From Oscarella lobularis (lineage: Eukaryota > Porifera > Homoscleromorpha > Homosclerophorida > Oscarellidae), in contig NC_089182.1 in NCBI RefSeq assembly GCF_947507565.1, positions 1,054,001-1,118,000 on the forward strand: a DNA stretch of 64,000 nt, read 5' to 3'. The position numbers and the translations under genes were made by a program. The notes under the pieces are model-generated. The model was not told the DNA's origin. It made no database searches and was given only the letters and a program-made list of their open reading frames with translations. Below are positions 34,018 through 35,584 of the stretch, one piece after another. Within the stretch, counting starts at the first letter, position 1, and every line of letters starts with the position of its first letter.

Positions 34018-35336
34018 ACTATCCTAGCCCCGAATTTGAACAGCTGCGTCCGATTGCCGGTCGACTCTCGGGCGGCACCCGTATAGTAGTGACAGGAACA
34101 AACTTTGGACCGATTGCCAATTACTCAGGCACCAGAAGGGTAGACGCTCTTATCGGCGGAATCTATGGACTCAACTCTCGAGTGATAACTAATGACACGG
34201 TCTTTGAATCGTACACGCCACGGGGAGTGATAAACAGCACGGCACTTCCTCTGAAGATAGTCATAGACGACAGCGCCCTCATTCGAATCGTACCCAACGC
34301 TTTCACGTATCTCGAACCGCCCGTCTTTACGAGTATATTTCCCGTCGCCGCGACGCGCTTTGGCGACACAACGGTCACTATTTTTGGCGATCATTTTGGA
34401 CCGACTACCGATTCGGGTGCAGGCCCAGTCGTCCAAGTCCGGATCGGTGGGAAAAATTGCACGTCTGTCAATGTGACGAGCGATACGACGCTGACGTGTG
34501 TAACGCCCGTTTTGAACATTGGCAAACACGACGTCGTCGTCACTGTCGACGAAGTCGACGTACGGACGGCGAACGCTTTCCGCGCACTCGATCCGTCGAC
34601 GGTGACGGCAGTGAACCCGCCGTCAGCTTATCGATACGATTACGTCTGGATAAACGTTAGTGGAACGCATTTCGGTCCGACGACACGTTCGGAAACGGCG
34701 AAAGCCGTTCGCGTGGTGATTGGAAAGAAGACGTGCGAAAATGCGGAGGTAATCGTTCACGACGCTGTAATACGCTGTCGAGCGGCGCCGCATCTCGGCC
34801 CGTCGAACATCACCGTCTTCGTTGACGACGTGCCGTCGGCGCCGTCTGAAATCCTCTTTTGGCATTATGACGATCCCGGAACCATTACTTTCCGAGAAGC
34901 CGTCTTTAACGTTTCGGAAGTGGACTACTACGGCAATGTATCGATTGTTCGTCGTAGCTACCCTCCGTACGCGTCGCCGGTCGACGTGACGGTGTGGGCG
35001 CGCGACTCGTCGGCTCGTTCGCCTTACGAATTTGTCGCATCGAATGAAACGAAACGCATGAACGCGTTCGAAGAGGAGCTCATCTTTCAGGTGCGAATCA
35101 ACGCGCAGTACTATCAGCCGGAGAGATTGCGGAAGGGTCTCGACGACGACGTCGATGTTGAGCTGATCATTACCTCAATCGTTCCACGACACGGCACTGC
35201 CATAACAGATCGCATGACGACCGTTCTGACTATTAGAGCTATATGCCAGGTAGTCAGCAACAACTGTTTGGCTGATTATTTGTCAAACGGACAGGTCATC
35301 TATAAGCGTATCGACGATCTCGCTAACCAATTCTAA
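1..35336 (+). CDS. Giant secreted tandem-repeat protein (partial, 5' end outside window): ~89 Ig-like modules, 3 IPT/TIG, Calx-beta-like
   Basis: One frame is open from the first bases (first full codon at base 3) to the TAA at 35334-35336. The true start lies upstream, because in-frame module sequence precedes base 27. I counted one partial and 88 full modules averaging about 127 residues. Each runs: D-x-T-x-P-x-L-x-x-F-x-LDM, then x-L-x-L-x-F-S/D-E-T-V, then SSL-x-x-x-x-I-x-LQ, an LTGG turn, DLN-x-IK, LAT-x-x-N-x-TF, and D-M-N-G-N. This layout resembles bacterial SbsA/Big_5-type Ig-like domains (family resemblance from memory). NxS/T sequons are very frequent, as expected of an extracellular protein. 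From about 34018 three IPT/TIG domains follow (GTNFGP, GDHFGP and GTHFGP motifs), then a Calx-beta-like domain from about 34880. I see no transmembrane segment or GPI signal at the C-terminus and no AATAAA nearby. Probable role: matrix or cell-surface adhesion (inference). No intron is needed anywhere in the 35 kb. Confidence 0.9.
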   Translation, partial: LTLYFSETVNASSLDIRQITLQDNATKNVDFTLTRATTLSEDSTVIRVRFSKEDLHYVKQFEGLFVSHRTSYLVATKTAIADMNSNLLVAIDDGQAQQVRNYVSDTVRPRLLAFELDMDSATLTLTFDETINVTSLNISELLIRPYQSADDSVSHRLQPGLGREFSVSVSENWPVIDVNLGDKDMNDIKRLTHLATSEANTYLTLTERAVVDMMGNRVWAINTSAALLTTNFTEDTTEPTLIRFDMDVDAGEFTLLFSETVNVSSFSVRGVTIQNRVNASAEFVRLTEGDVLTRTDELVIRTEFSFSDLNAIKKLRDLATDRNNTFVSILYGAVKDMNGNKLTSVTSDMAERVSSFTDDTTPPELESYAIDMDSGQLLLTFSEIVEADSFNSSALTLQGDRNLGNETEWITLLGGSHFYEDSILIVLNFSIGDLNAIKKFRNLSTDENRNDTFLSATTYSVRDMRDNELVAILPTNAQRVATFTPDTTAPFLERFNLDLDAGLLNLTFSETVDSLTFRPSGITLQHRANRSEESIYYTGPLERGPFVTLDGTQLSYPLVASDLNRIKQLPELAVSQNSTFIALTNLTVRDMNSNFVVDVPATDGIKVTSLVPDTTSPELVSFDLDMDSGLINMSFSETVNVSTIDATAISLQNNGSSLANVFYTITLGSASTGSFLTGSTSVELYISRADLNELKRQTGLATSQNNSYITLTPAAIRDMNGNRVAAVERNASVRVSLFIPDTTSPALESFDVDLTEETLTLHFDETVNSSSFDLEQFVFQDAVNRTYYRWLTGGSILSEDNSTIVVQLDVDDLHYIKSLPDLLTTTNSTYLAFTSDALLDMNKNRVAEILTTAPKRVGVFREDERRPDFVGFDLDMNTARLTLTFAETVNVSSLDVGEIVIQSAQLSPVEWRRLQSGNTEFDSESTSPDWPIIVVNIGHDDINSLKKQTSLATSNETTFIALTRLSIQDMNGNVLNPVLTTNAISVTSFTPDTTEPELKEFNISLDAGEIVLTFSETVNISSLNLTLISLQNDASNATSTVSLTGGDVITEEDGLMALFRFSEADLNLLKFYRNLATDSNNTFISVAYGTVLDMNGNKLTAIGIDNAIPVRGFEEDETRPTLQSFDLDLNTGQLLLTFSETVEASSLLLTELILQDNRSSSVSYRLTGGSSSQTDSTVLKIYFSFEDLNEIKRLRGLGSSANNSWLSFDYRTVEDMNNNSVVPLLDGEAKRVRNFHEDLIRPELISFDLDMNQGIVTLNFSETVDSTRTLQVTELTLQSDANKNDSIEYHTLKELFLITVDDARVVQISLQPIDLNRIKQLRYLATRNTNTFLAATNLTVRDMNGNWLIEEPAFNALPVSDYIRDFTAPVLVEFSIDMNAGLLNLTFDETVNTTSLDVSQITIQNAENFTKADQWHMLSPGLSPKGTYTASPDGTLVVVWLGSDDLDELKRLDKLATTTSTVYLTMTDKTIRDMNRNRNAPIERNFGETVDDFIEDKTPPRLTGFDVDLSEELLTLYFSETVRAGTLDLTQITFQNGRPGDEERQMSGGILQSNDSTVLIIQMADKDLNYLKEFPRLWTSNENTFLRLTHTTVRDMNGNFIASVNATEALNVTVFVEDLVRPEFREFDLDMNSALLALRFSETVNVSSLDVRHITLQSFASANGSVQQHSLTLGRPPAGSFSATPDSTAVFVHLGETDMNKVKFFTELCRERDDCFLSLTNYTVKDMNDNWIVPIGPGNASQVTVYEPDVTGPVLRNFTLNLTSEILTLTFDETVDFSSYVPSSFTIQSRSLGNGTTYSLKAGEPLGENSHVMEIQLSLRDLNEIKLLTDLATEIDNTYLTIDVGGVRDLSENPRPAAKITLGAQRFFYDQTNPVLLAFTVDMNNMVTGSLTLIFSEVVDASSFAASGITLRNSTTGGTSYSLVDSVTYSANGDVIVVTLSVEDSNEIKRLDTLLVSAESSYISIRPSLINDMNGNPADEVEGMKTLRFANDTIRPQVDQFDLDMDTGHLTLHFNETIDISTIDFRCIILQAMFNRTTLASPFHVLTDGTLTRTYLAAMMSGSGSGSGSGSELRIDYGVPADRDSVYVVVNFTHQDFNEIKRKQIGTSRMTAWLSIMSCALKDMTGRLVVPLENGISAKQVNQYTPDTTGPRLQEFDLDMNAGLLTLRFSETVNPNGEKLQVRSIALQARRDGGEAHTLGLDAETGTSDGFGTEVKIRIAPLDLNEIKRLSSLAVSKATVHVWLTSKAIVDMKDNPVVSISSSNALPVSLFTDDTTSPELRAFDLDLDGGLLTFEFSETVDASSLNVTDVVFHSSQVATNVTSRYRLTDGRVATNDSTIVIVHLTEFDQNEIKKIRTLATRQFRTFMAISANLIVDMRGNHVVAIPDNNTLQARLFTSDRTQPILRDFELDLSSETLTLSFSETVRVASLDITKLSVHNGLIPGRRRQLTAHRSEENLTDSSTLRILLSKDDLNYIKKYRELATNSSNTFLTLSSLFVRDMNGNYVIEIADDDRKQVLTFVEDKVPPTLTSFNLDLTEELLTLTFDEVVDASTLNTSEIILQSEKEFGLGTYRYRLTGGYVSKEDDPVISVNLTDFDLNLFKEILPLATSQDDTFIVLSSSAIQDMSSNFLVPILESNGLGVEVFTPDFTKPQLLSYSLNLDTGVILLNFSESVMAPTFRIDQLRLQNLRANPTDYYWLTNATVSNRNHTTLEVTLSLTDLNSLKRKENLATGVDDTFLSITAEAIEDVSKNSVVLIPISDAKQAAALYLDTTRPTLTHFDVDLNAGQFVLFFDETVNVSSFDSKQLVFQAIANRSELSDENRDFFVHQLIGGIYSATDNPYLAVRYAIDDLNTIKKEGLCRLESNCFLAFPQTAIRDMSGLELIDVSYQSAQQVRYFTQDTTNPTLVRFTEMNLDTGRLTLEFSETVDVDTFDFTGIFVQSFFRNAQRRIRLTGGSSDSENGTTIQVQLTKEDLDTIKKDNRVCSNINNCWLTLEPDSVLDMNGNGVNAVPDGDAVFAAGFLDDKTPPRLLAYDLDVNNGELRLSFDEPILASSFVPSAFRFQGEKNATDWVTLTGGTATIPNGTLVQVLVQLTDDDLNAIKSKEFASNQANAFLRVDANGFTDMTVRSPLGLVEIPNGEAIRVGRYSVDKTKPNLQAFQVDLSADVLIMTFDEPVRVTALDAKQITIHGIGRQNVTLSGGVTTEETSTDGTIVVRLQLSEPDRRAIKLHRNLGTSFMDTYLSITGDTITDMAGLYVNEIPPFSPLSLTPGSFVPDTTKPSIASFSLDMNAAVLRLSFTDVVSAASLDVTGIVLQDGPTAGAYYPLMSSVTSSSDGFFLDILLSIDDLNAIKFDPNLATSINDTYLTIRAAAVQDVYRQDLVAITNGNGLKAAIYVGDSSSPFLESFSFDSDAGLLTLSFSETVNAETLNVSKLVLQKTNILNELGQDYLRLTEGESFTRSPNSSIIEIEIGPNDLNEIKRIENLGISANTTFLSIYSGLIRDMAGVDVEAISPSEAKSALTYRTDSTAPKLERFDLNLTSGKIELTFSETVNASTLDVNEMYVSNSLYEGLSRRLTSVSGTKTSSASGTVVTIDIGRDDLNWIKQQRDLGTSANDTFLWLRASAIRDMFGNLVQVISDRSALRATDFVVDSKRPQLEFFNLNMNLANAQLELFFDETVRVETLRVEEITVWSTSNRRGNSHRLTPGRLPLETEALTKDDPAVVISLGETDVNAIKFFTDLATSNQNTFLSFTSAMIEDMNDNPVVPSAFNSTFNVTTYTSDGIAPVLRNFSLDLDNGLLEMTFSETILANATVADKIAIQDSYIGGTRLNLTGGDVTVYDSTVVSITLLDSDLNELKRLRNVAYDLTRTFLSLSTGAFTDMNGNAIARNEPLQAYAFYEDVTSPKLESFDLNVENGTLALTFDETVLTDSLNVGQLTLQETNYSLSGSQALTLTGGENGSYSHSADSTVIIINLGRNDLNELKKLDRLARRRDDTFLTVGASLVKDMNGNLNSPRPVGLQAERYEEDVTGARSLNFVFDADSGVLSITFDETVNVSSVAYDRLTIHSSINSYTMQYDGLSLESNSPSVRLQLHQSDVDEIKLLVRELLFDYPIPPVDTDGNAITVGNHGYAIAACSNDVSYLKAVAKCLVDLQCYMNELGYSRFGRVATQCLPIHFLLTNLTLSRDAVKDMNSNPSFEANLLASDIIPDTTRPRLLKFSVDMNSGWIQLTFDEVMDAASLDVSEITMQNAKRSRIGLRLTTSSTTSWNGREIVVALSRVDLDEIKRIDRLMINRVTSYLVMSLDAIKDMSGNKVVSISNGAARRASNFLEDKKHPFLQKYQLDMNSGLLTMFFSETVNVSSLRCPGIALSADENCSVSHSLSGCEIDVANVSYESVDVGSSGSGSGDYGSAEKWTTPHHYGAVVRLWLTHRDHNDIKAKKIATGRSTTWMTLDDQAIEDMNGLFVVGLDCGETARMVQNYTADTTSPEVRSFNFSVNFEELTILFSETVDVSSLNVGDITVQLGREIDPTYHTLGLDSLTASADLYTPLVKIFIGPSDLNEIKRKFPLATSRNTTWLSLHSSAIADMKRNKVLPIGNNSALRVSHFSEDVTSPYLVKFDLDVDSGALTLYFSETVNGSSFTPTSITLLNSSVALNNSRSFYELTGGSFDSNDTTIIVLYLRDFDLNAIKKFSYLGTSDNDTFLSHGTNLVSDMNRNKITEISNNNSKGVSRYTEDETNPELRSFSLNLTSEVFSLTFSETVDVSSIVMNSLRLVNGPSAEFSRILQPGKLLTSDGVIVDIKMNQNDLNYVKKFRGLATFINNTYLLVSSSAIADMNGNQVRPLLGELALRVAVFVPDNVRPRLDAFDLDLNSASLLLIFSETVSVSSLNVSEMTIRPAAFGESNDSLTLRQEPLSLASFSTSSDGTEIKIDLGFTDINTLKKMRGLATSRNTTFLSFTEKTIWDMNFNFVVPIENGKSWQVRNFTEDTIEPEFKNFDLDMNTGSLILEFTETVSASSVNLANLSIQNAANESGVQSLDLTSQSGTIISTDSYRIEVALTVEFLNELKYQRQLAISPNTTYLVAAEGSVLDMNGNRLVAISSKQALKVRKFVKDSTQPLLVDFDFDVDSGVLTLEFDETMLVSSMNASEITLLRNTSLNASDAQAYQLTGGFSSVYDSTIIMLNLSHYDLNEIKKLRLLGTEKENTFISFSSGLILDMNNNSVVAIEDGKAKKARSVTNDTTRPMISAFELDMNKGLLTLTFTETVDSKTLNINKNLFLRNESNVMEIANVSVAYSEHTLISSESFSSDGPVIVVVLSEEDLNMLKFIKSLGSSFENTFINASSALVSDMRGNALFPPWQNAVSLLENQYQRDETRPRLNSFELDVDSGELFLTFSETVQAITVESLTIQSSHSNGNESTQRLTLTGGIVDGPVLVSGHPPEARILLTLQDLNELKRLNRLAISKETTFLVANSSAAKDMVDLRLIPIYEQMPINASDYVEDQTRPTLVSFDLDMNSSLLILSFDETVLSSSFDPTQVTFQDSASPLTTYTLNFTQNSDVLSDDAAILRISLDNEDLNELKKLTTLATSENNTFVTMTNQTVQDMNYNWLANGTIPQQVQNFTKDLSRPQLESFVLDMDGLGLLVLSFTETVNVSTMDVTKITLVSGDKLPSSYSYTLRGDLSGTFATRTNSTDGPVITFNMGSVDMNSIKKLTGLARDSSGSDTWISIDAGLVEDMEGYSVVELNELNPQKAKSYIPDTTRPTFEGFSIDLDSGNMTLTFDETISIESAIPKFFTIQNRMASPTEFYSLRAGSFAGNNSDVATFVFDVYDLNRIKGFQKLATVPDANDAYLSLSFGAVIDMALEPNKINPNIHLANLLIPDTTRPNLKNFTVSINDSLLILNFDEYVDRSNLDYTQITLQSSPNISSSSTQYYTLTDGNCSSSDGLQMRIEITLEDLNEIKKRDGLFVDINTAYVSVTHTAITDMISNWLVPISRFAGLQAAVFENDTTRPRVRGYHLDMDEGQLILTFRETMDVSTVVYPSFTIQVDSSVDEGDVTGKHTLTNGSLASAIDDTIVTLNLTRDDLNAIKVKTIATSRLSTYLVLEPSAIKDMNGLAVMPLYNRLSAFVASRYTIDRTRPVLESFDLDMNRGVLTLSFSETVFAESLTVTSITLQDDRRATNLETSRTLASSSFSTSANGPDLVIVLSKLDLDELKQSTALATAKSNTFIRVLANTVYDMKENDLIPIDDGSALQVNEFIQDKTSPQLVDFSLDMDSGNLTLTFDETVNGSSLQPRGITLSRTTNILDSIRHQLKGGLVVMCDGPVVIMNLNDQDLNEIKWNVALCQTNRHCAIRLESFAVQDMNGNYVNFTTPKAIDSDNFVRDSTHPELVSYDLDMNAGIVMLTFSEFVQHPTEIGERLVPTEITFQSSEYNVPSSAVAWNGSSFYAGSGRRFSLSGGDSTPLALSEETAHPPVVKLLLLPTDLNVLKSLEHVATGLENTYVVVTEYLAEDTSQSTKSLVPIVNGKAMQVYKFIPDSGRPLLENFDLDLDEGTLTMNFSETVNVSTLATSEIRLLDSSPPISDTYVLTGGLSYSLNNPIMTLWLSFEDQNEIKKLTGLATDEASTWIAMSDLAISDMNSNRVVPVLQDSAINVRSLTKDTTKPTLVDWTLDLHDGKIIFTFSETVRKSSLDLSKFFLLSAPSVENSTQSPLTGGIKESNDDRIQTVELTLDDLNNLKSLDLCTEKGNGSDCYISFSASAVDDMNGNAIVAKQEDEALLLKTYIPDVKGPLLQNFAVDMSYGCVNLTFDEPVNVTSFNPAGIVFNDFFVTTGNSYRLTGGERLTDTDGRTLQFCFSKVDVEFFRRTVSYLDADVNTFLRLESSAITDTSSNAALSEPPDVDDYLRVGVFYPDVVPPQLIAATLNMTKNGTLTLEFSETVDKSSIKVYELTIQNQSANVSDDGKYTLTRADVVDSDNDDYVVTLKLSYIDYQILQSREYLAKSKDNSFITLTSRFIQDMSDNAIVARVDSFNALQVRNYSRDGDDPQVFQFLLLDLTQKIATIAFDEPVDISGANVTLFTFQEQRNAILHLGVVHTLRGGRLEYGDDSLFGPKRVITVHLTQDDYAFLALSADIATYIGDTHLSLPRGAVPDMAGNDLVHIPRNAAKRVEKLVQDEGQPVLQQFDLDLDAGTVTFHYDRVIDVSSMDATAVTIQDGRTGAFGHRLTDGSTRSPDGLNVTVDLSIDDLNEIKRLRANGLNKDCNSSYVLMAADFINGLSGRDIIAVTDGEGLLAANCVFDTTRPQLARFDLDMDEGKVLMTFDETVDASSFNITEITLQNAAANATTVLRITRHSLNGPPSVSSSENSTIVVLTLGFDDVNELKNLTNLGTTENNTFISISSDAAVDMSGNRLVSVNSTAAAKVFEFTPDKTKPQLTNFSLDMNEGKLTLTFDETVDVSSLDARYIRLQADASDRVNVSDLTAASGSNQFNDYIVTVTIGKSDLNAIKRVQTLAQNRETTRIVLRDLAIRDMNGNTVAAVPDGNAKQVDTYIFDVTDPVFERFTMDMDTGILHLTFDETVDVSTLDPRKMTFYSAGTEIFSAQEYRLTGGSPLTGDTHEVMLQLLKIDIDQIKLRSLLATNVENTWLILEDETVKDMTTAGNSLNQRYIKAIDLIPDTTPPQLLNFLTNVNRGILTLNFDEPVNASSFEYTSFTLLSTRSVRRRRVYQLKGGSTNSTNGLQIEIEISDDDLNEIKKDENLLVSRETSYLSFRNDSVRDMNSNGIIAVPPENAYQTVFFRNDTTRPELEYFEFDMDAPATMTLVFFETVDYQSVDVTEITLQSTFNATYANESYSLQGGDVSALDSTHVSVKLSSDDVNALKYMYIGLTNLTTWLVMTEWALVDQNLQPVVPLINGITARQAKVYSPDITAPILQSFDLDMDGSGLLTLLFSETVDASTFNVTQLTLQRSGSDLGDSFAYHTLSRRSIASTLDRTELTINIAKEDLDEIKRKDSLATFNETTFVSITSDLVRDMSGNDVVPIKSNASKVVRKFTEDTTLPELDWFDLDMDSSLLTLVFSETMEASSLDVTQLKIVNGSTLDSTPVESYGLTLASSIIGGNPMGQDSTEIVVEIGRSDLNELKRLTTLATEINDTYLSLTDLAIRDMNNNRVRAVTLNAPRRVQNYTEDTTKPELAAFDLDLNRGNLTIIFNETVRALSLDVTQITLQSHRNANASAFQVYTLTGGTLTSSEDSTSLEIELTLEDLNEVKRLTGLATNVSTAYISLTTATLTDMNENEIEAIDRFSATRVSKYVEDTTAPALVSFDLDLTTEQLTLFFSETVLVDSFVATEITLQNDEFIVSYYERLIGGRINHGDNATVILSLRKENLDNIKAIPSLATGKENTYISFTNGLVVDMNNNSVEEIKSTSAKQVANFTEDRIRPTLASFDFDMDSGNVTLTFSETVNVSSLDVTQIEFLPWNAAILSTHSLSSYSYSSSADRPVITIEIFKDDLNRIKQILQLAVSAESTYIILSEATIQDMNGNPVVSVERNNATRVTNYTEDKTPPRLAEYVLDLNEGLLHLTFSETVNVSSFDVTGLMIQNDTTLTASYRQLTGGSLSPTNEINITVYLSADDLNDLKRQRNLATHFRNTWLSMKSETVADMNGNQVTEMDSSKAKLGKRYVPDTTSPELIGYDVDLDSGELLLTFSETMDSTMVRLSEITLQETQDNSTASNYALTGGTWTPADSIYVTVTFSFDDLNEIKKLRDLASDSLGDNTFLALTRRAFRDMADNWLIAVPPSSARRVTNITLDTTDPKLVSFDLDMNDEQLRLTFSETMDNLTLIVQHDIILLNADNSVRRPLSGGYTPSEDGTVIVVQLHIDDVNAIKRERKLATSRNDTFLLMLPTSIRDMNGNFLDFPVPVQVTNYSLDTKSPVVVDFDLDMDSHQLVIVFNETVKVETAYLSGITIQNLEFEPLIERQLIGGRILHHDSTLVTIELDSSDTNYFKTFVDLATNVNNTYLALTSATIEDMNGNAVVSIRRSKAKRVRNFAEDQTSPELSSYDLDLTLEQLRFTFSETVDGSSLDPTLLTLQSSEEGGYTYTLTGGVVWPFVNHTNITLNLTTKDLNALKKIDQLATSRSSVFIVHSSDLIYDMNGNAIVPREVSGLSSSSGSGSGSGSGFSSSSPPLQVSIFIEDTVSPTLRFYNLDMNDGTLHLTFDETVRVSTLDPAGITLQNNQSDFVTHQLAGGYSNNSDGTTVVITITIADLNRIKQLNLLAIGRNSTFLAALPSVIQDMNDNLLVEISSALALQVTNYTVDQTRPNLVFFSLDMDSSLLELTFDETVLLSSLDVTQILIQNSANTTLSTSSYVLTNTSSRSVKNATDNTLVRIRVGWNDMNELKKIVDLATNRSNTFITVSEKAIKDMQRNKLIPVSGKEVSAFTPDTTAPELQNFDVDMHDRILTLYFSETVLASSLNVSELQLQDGSKAQGPTHALRLPTGTAHSDGPTLALNLSSFDTNRINYLTNVFTSRLNSFLSFTAKSVYDMNGNSLIPRLDGFAKQVRNFTEDLRNPTLVNFTVDLDRHEILLFFDETINLTTVRFPKFYAFSNSNGTIRYQLKGARGEVRGTYAHEFILYLDKPDVDSIKVTENLWTTVNNTWLYMRSGAVRDMNANEANLAVLSVTGHPIESLSPNLVSFAVNMTDGSLVLNFDEPVRPSTFNYSRISLEGGRGNESVVYTLTGGESSSANGLQIVLQFTFSDLNNIKALEGLFTRRSTSYVRFSAGVIDDMVGNPSAPTNVSLQADSFYNDTLRPILISYDLDMDEGHLLLTFLETVDVSSFVFAAFTLQSYSNVSDANPTHKHRLTGGSAESTITMLDNRHVTLTFSLYDLNQIKIKEIARSRNQSWLVIDEYALTDMHGERMIPLANGVNAKQPRNYTSDTTSPVLQKFNLDADVGLITLFFSETVDVSTFNVTQIVLLNSQINATAEYGLTPGSLATSENGPVVTVSLSDYDQNKLKQLDALATARNSTFISISSFFISDIEGNRVRNVSRNDAIKVQTYVPDTTSPLLLGFELDLNSGNLTLTFTETVNVSSIDVNSIAFANRDNRSAAGYQSRFLSNDGGAPKGTVSTSLDWPIIVINLGEDDLNYLKKIRNLTTGYDNSFLFFTRDFVKDMNGNEVVAIEEESALNVSLFTSDTTKPTLRSFDLDMDEGRLLLTFSETVKIGETLKIAKISLLNESDFVANSSSQRLHEDPWPLGSRSIDDDGPVVVVELGFIDLNEIKYKRNLGTSQNNTFVSLDEFTIFDMNNNSVVAVKGQQVRVHTVDTTKPKLVNFSLDMNTTTLTLTFDETVETQSLNVSEIVIQNGMTSKADYHSSPRRLNGGANGSLTLSDDSHIVVVILGAEDRNEIKRRRNLAISGNTTYIAIGESVIDDMNGNSATAIFDGQAKPTALFIADESPPVVDSFTIDMDAGFFILTFDETIRADSLTVTELTLQDGKTAIDFNHTLTGGQSTASDGTIVRVNLTIDDLNEIKRKHLCREVADCYLLHRYGAVRDMEWNAIEERANGYGLKSSGHRPDVTRPVMLSFSTNMTDGTLTMTFTETVNSSSLNFSAYRLQDFFEASSYYELTSGVRQKDDSTVVVLTFSWNDLNEIKRNTEIFTERTNSWLVFTKYAITDMALEPNFVIPIHDTTDLGSGKVTEDPFIEDIARPELWAFDLNLHEHKLVLSFSETVLARTFSVGEITLQNRWNGSEVTESHTLQHSVASTNDYHTITIDLHQEDTDVIKAFTDMGTSRNNTYISVTELLVTDMNGNRIRAISPSNAQQVDVFTEDRIPPRFLAFDLDVDSGDMSLTFTEAINASSLDVTAVRLQAGGTNGSDYVLLSGGLPPNGSVTPSDDLPEIVIKIGINDLNAIKKNTRLAVDKNSSYLSLTELAFRDMNRNEVVRVSENNATLVTNFVRDSTGPRLVSYNVNLTAETLTLSFDETVKASSLDVTQVTVQASAYVPLASIAQRRVLTGGTSSVTDSDLIEITFDFDDLNEIKRLQSLAVGNTSTYLSFSEDFIRDMNENSVFERINGDALRVDYYTEDVTSPELWSYVLDMNSGELALTFSETINASSFDVTAIVLQSAASNPMGRLRRLTEESRDLIRVDGRFVAVKLGFADLNRIKSTAGFALGTYDTFIVVESQMIDDMNKNEVESIPKTSAKKATDFVRDSTEPNLIDFAVNLITGELTLNFDEPVNSSVVDYTAISLQDDLTGTNYRILTGGEISHFNDSMKFLLQLNSPDWTYVKQHPSLCTSKDDCYVAVFPRAFEDTATIPNKIVARLNGSSALQASSFTYYPSPEFEQLRPIAGRLSGGTRIVVTGTNFGPIANYSGTRRVDALIGGIYGLNSRVITNDTVFESYTPRGVINSTALPLKIVIDDSALIRIVPNAFTYLEPPVFTSIFPVAATRFGDTTVTIFGDHFGPTTDSGAGPVVQVRIGGKNCTSVNVTSDTTLTCVTPVLNIGKHDVVVTVDEVDVRTANAFRALDPSTVTAVNPPSAYRYDYVWINVSGTHFGPTTRSETAKAVRVVIGKKTCENAEVIVHDAVIRCRAAPHLGPSNITVFVDDVPSAPSEILFWHYDDPGTITFREAVFNVSEVDYYGNVSIVRRSYPPYASPVDVTVWARDSSARSPYEFVASNETKRMNAFEEELIFQVRINAQYYQPERLRKGLDDDVDVELIITSIVPRHGTAITDRMTTVLTIRAICQVVSNNCLADYLSNGQVIYKRIDDLANQF

Positions 35337-35584
35337 GACCTGACTATTTTGTGATTTTTGAATGTTTTTTTTTTGTATTTTTTTGCATGGGTCTTCAAGT
35401 TGTCTCTCTTCTATGTAGTTCTGTAACAATCTGCGTACACTGTCGCTGCGAGTGCTAGCCCGCGCGGGCCTGCTACCCGGCCAAGTGCTCACGGATTTAA
35501 ATATCCATGACGTTAGCTCATGACGTTCAGTATGACGTCAGGGGTTCCGTCCGATCTTTTAGCGCGCGTCTGTGGAAACGAAAA
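35337..35584 (+). promoter_or_regulatory. Intergenic region and probable PIKfyve promoter with clustered TGACGT sites
   Basis: This T-rich interval separates the giant gene's stop from the PIKfyve start. It holds TGACGT half-sites near 35508 and 35522 and a perfect CREB/ATF palindrome, TGACGTCA, at 35533-35540. A second perfect octamer lies just inside the coding sequence at 35610-35617. The frame is also open back to an ATG at 35507, so this stretch could instead encode 26 extra N-terminal residues. The CRE cluster argues for promoter or 5'UTR. Confidence 0.5.
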
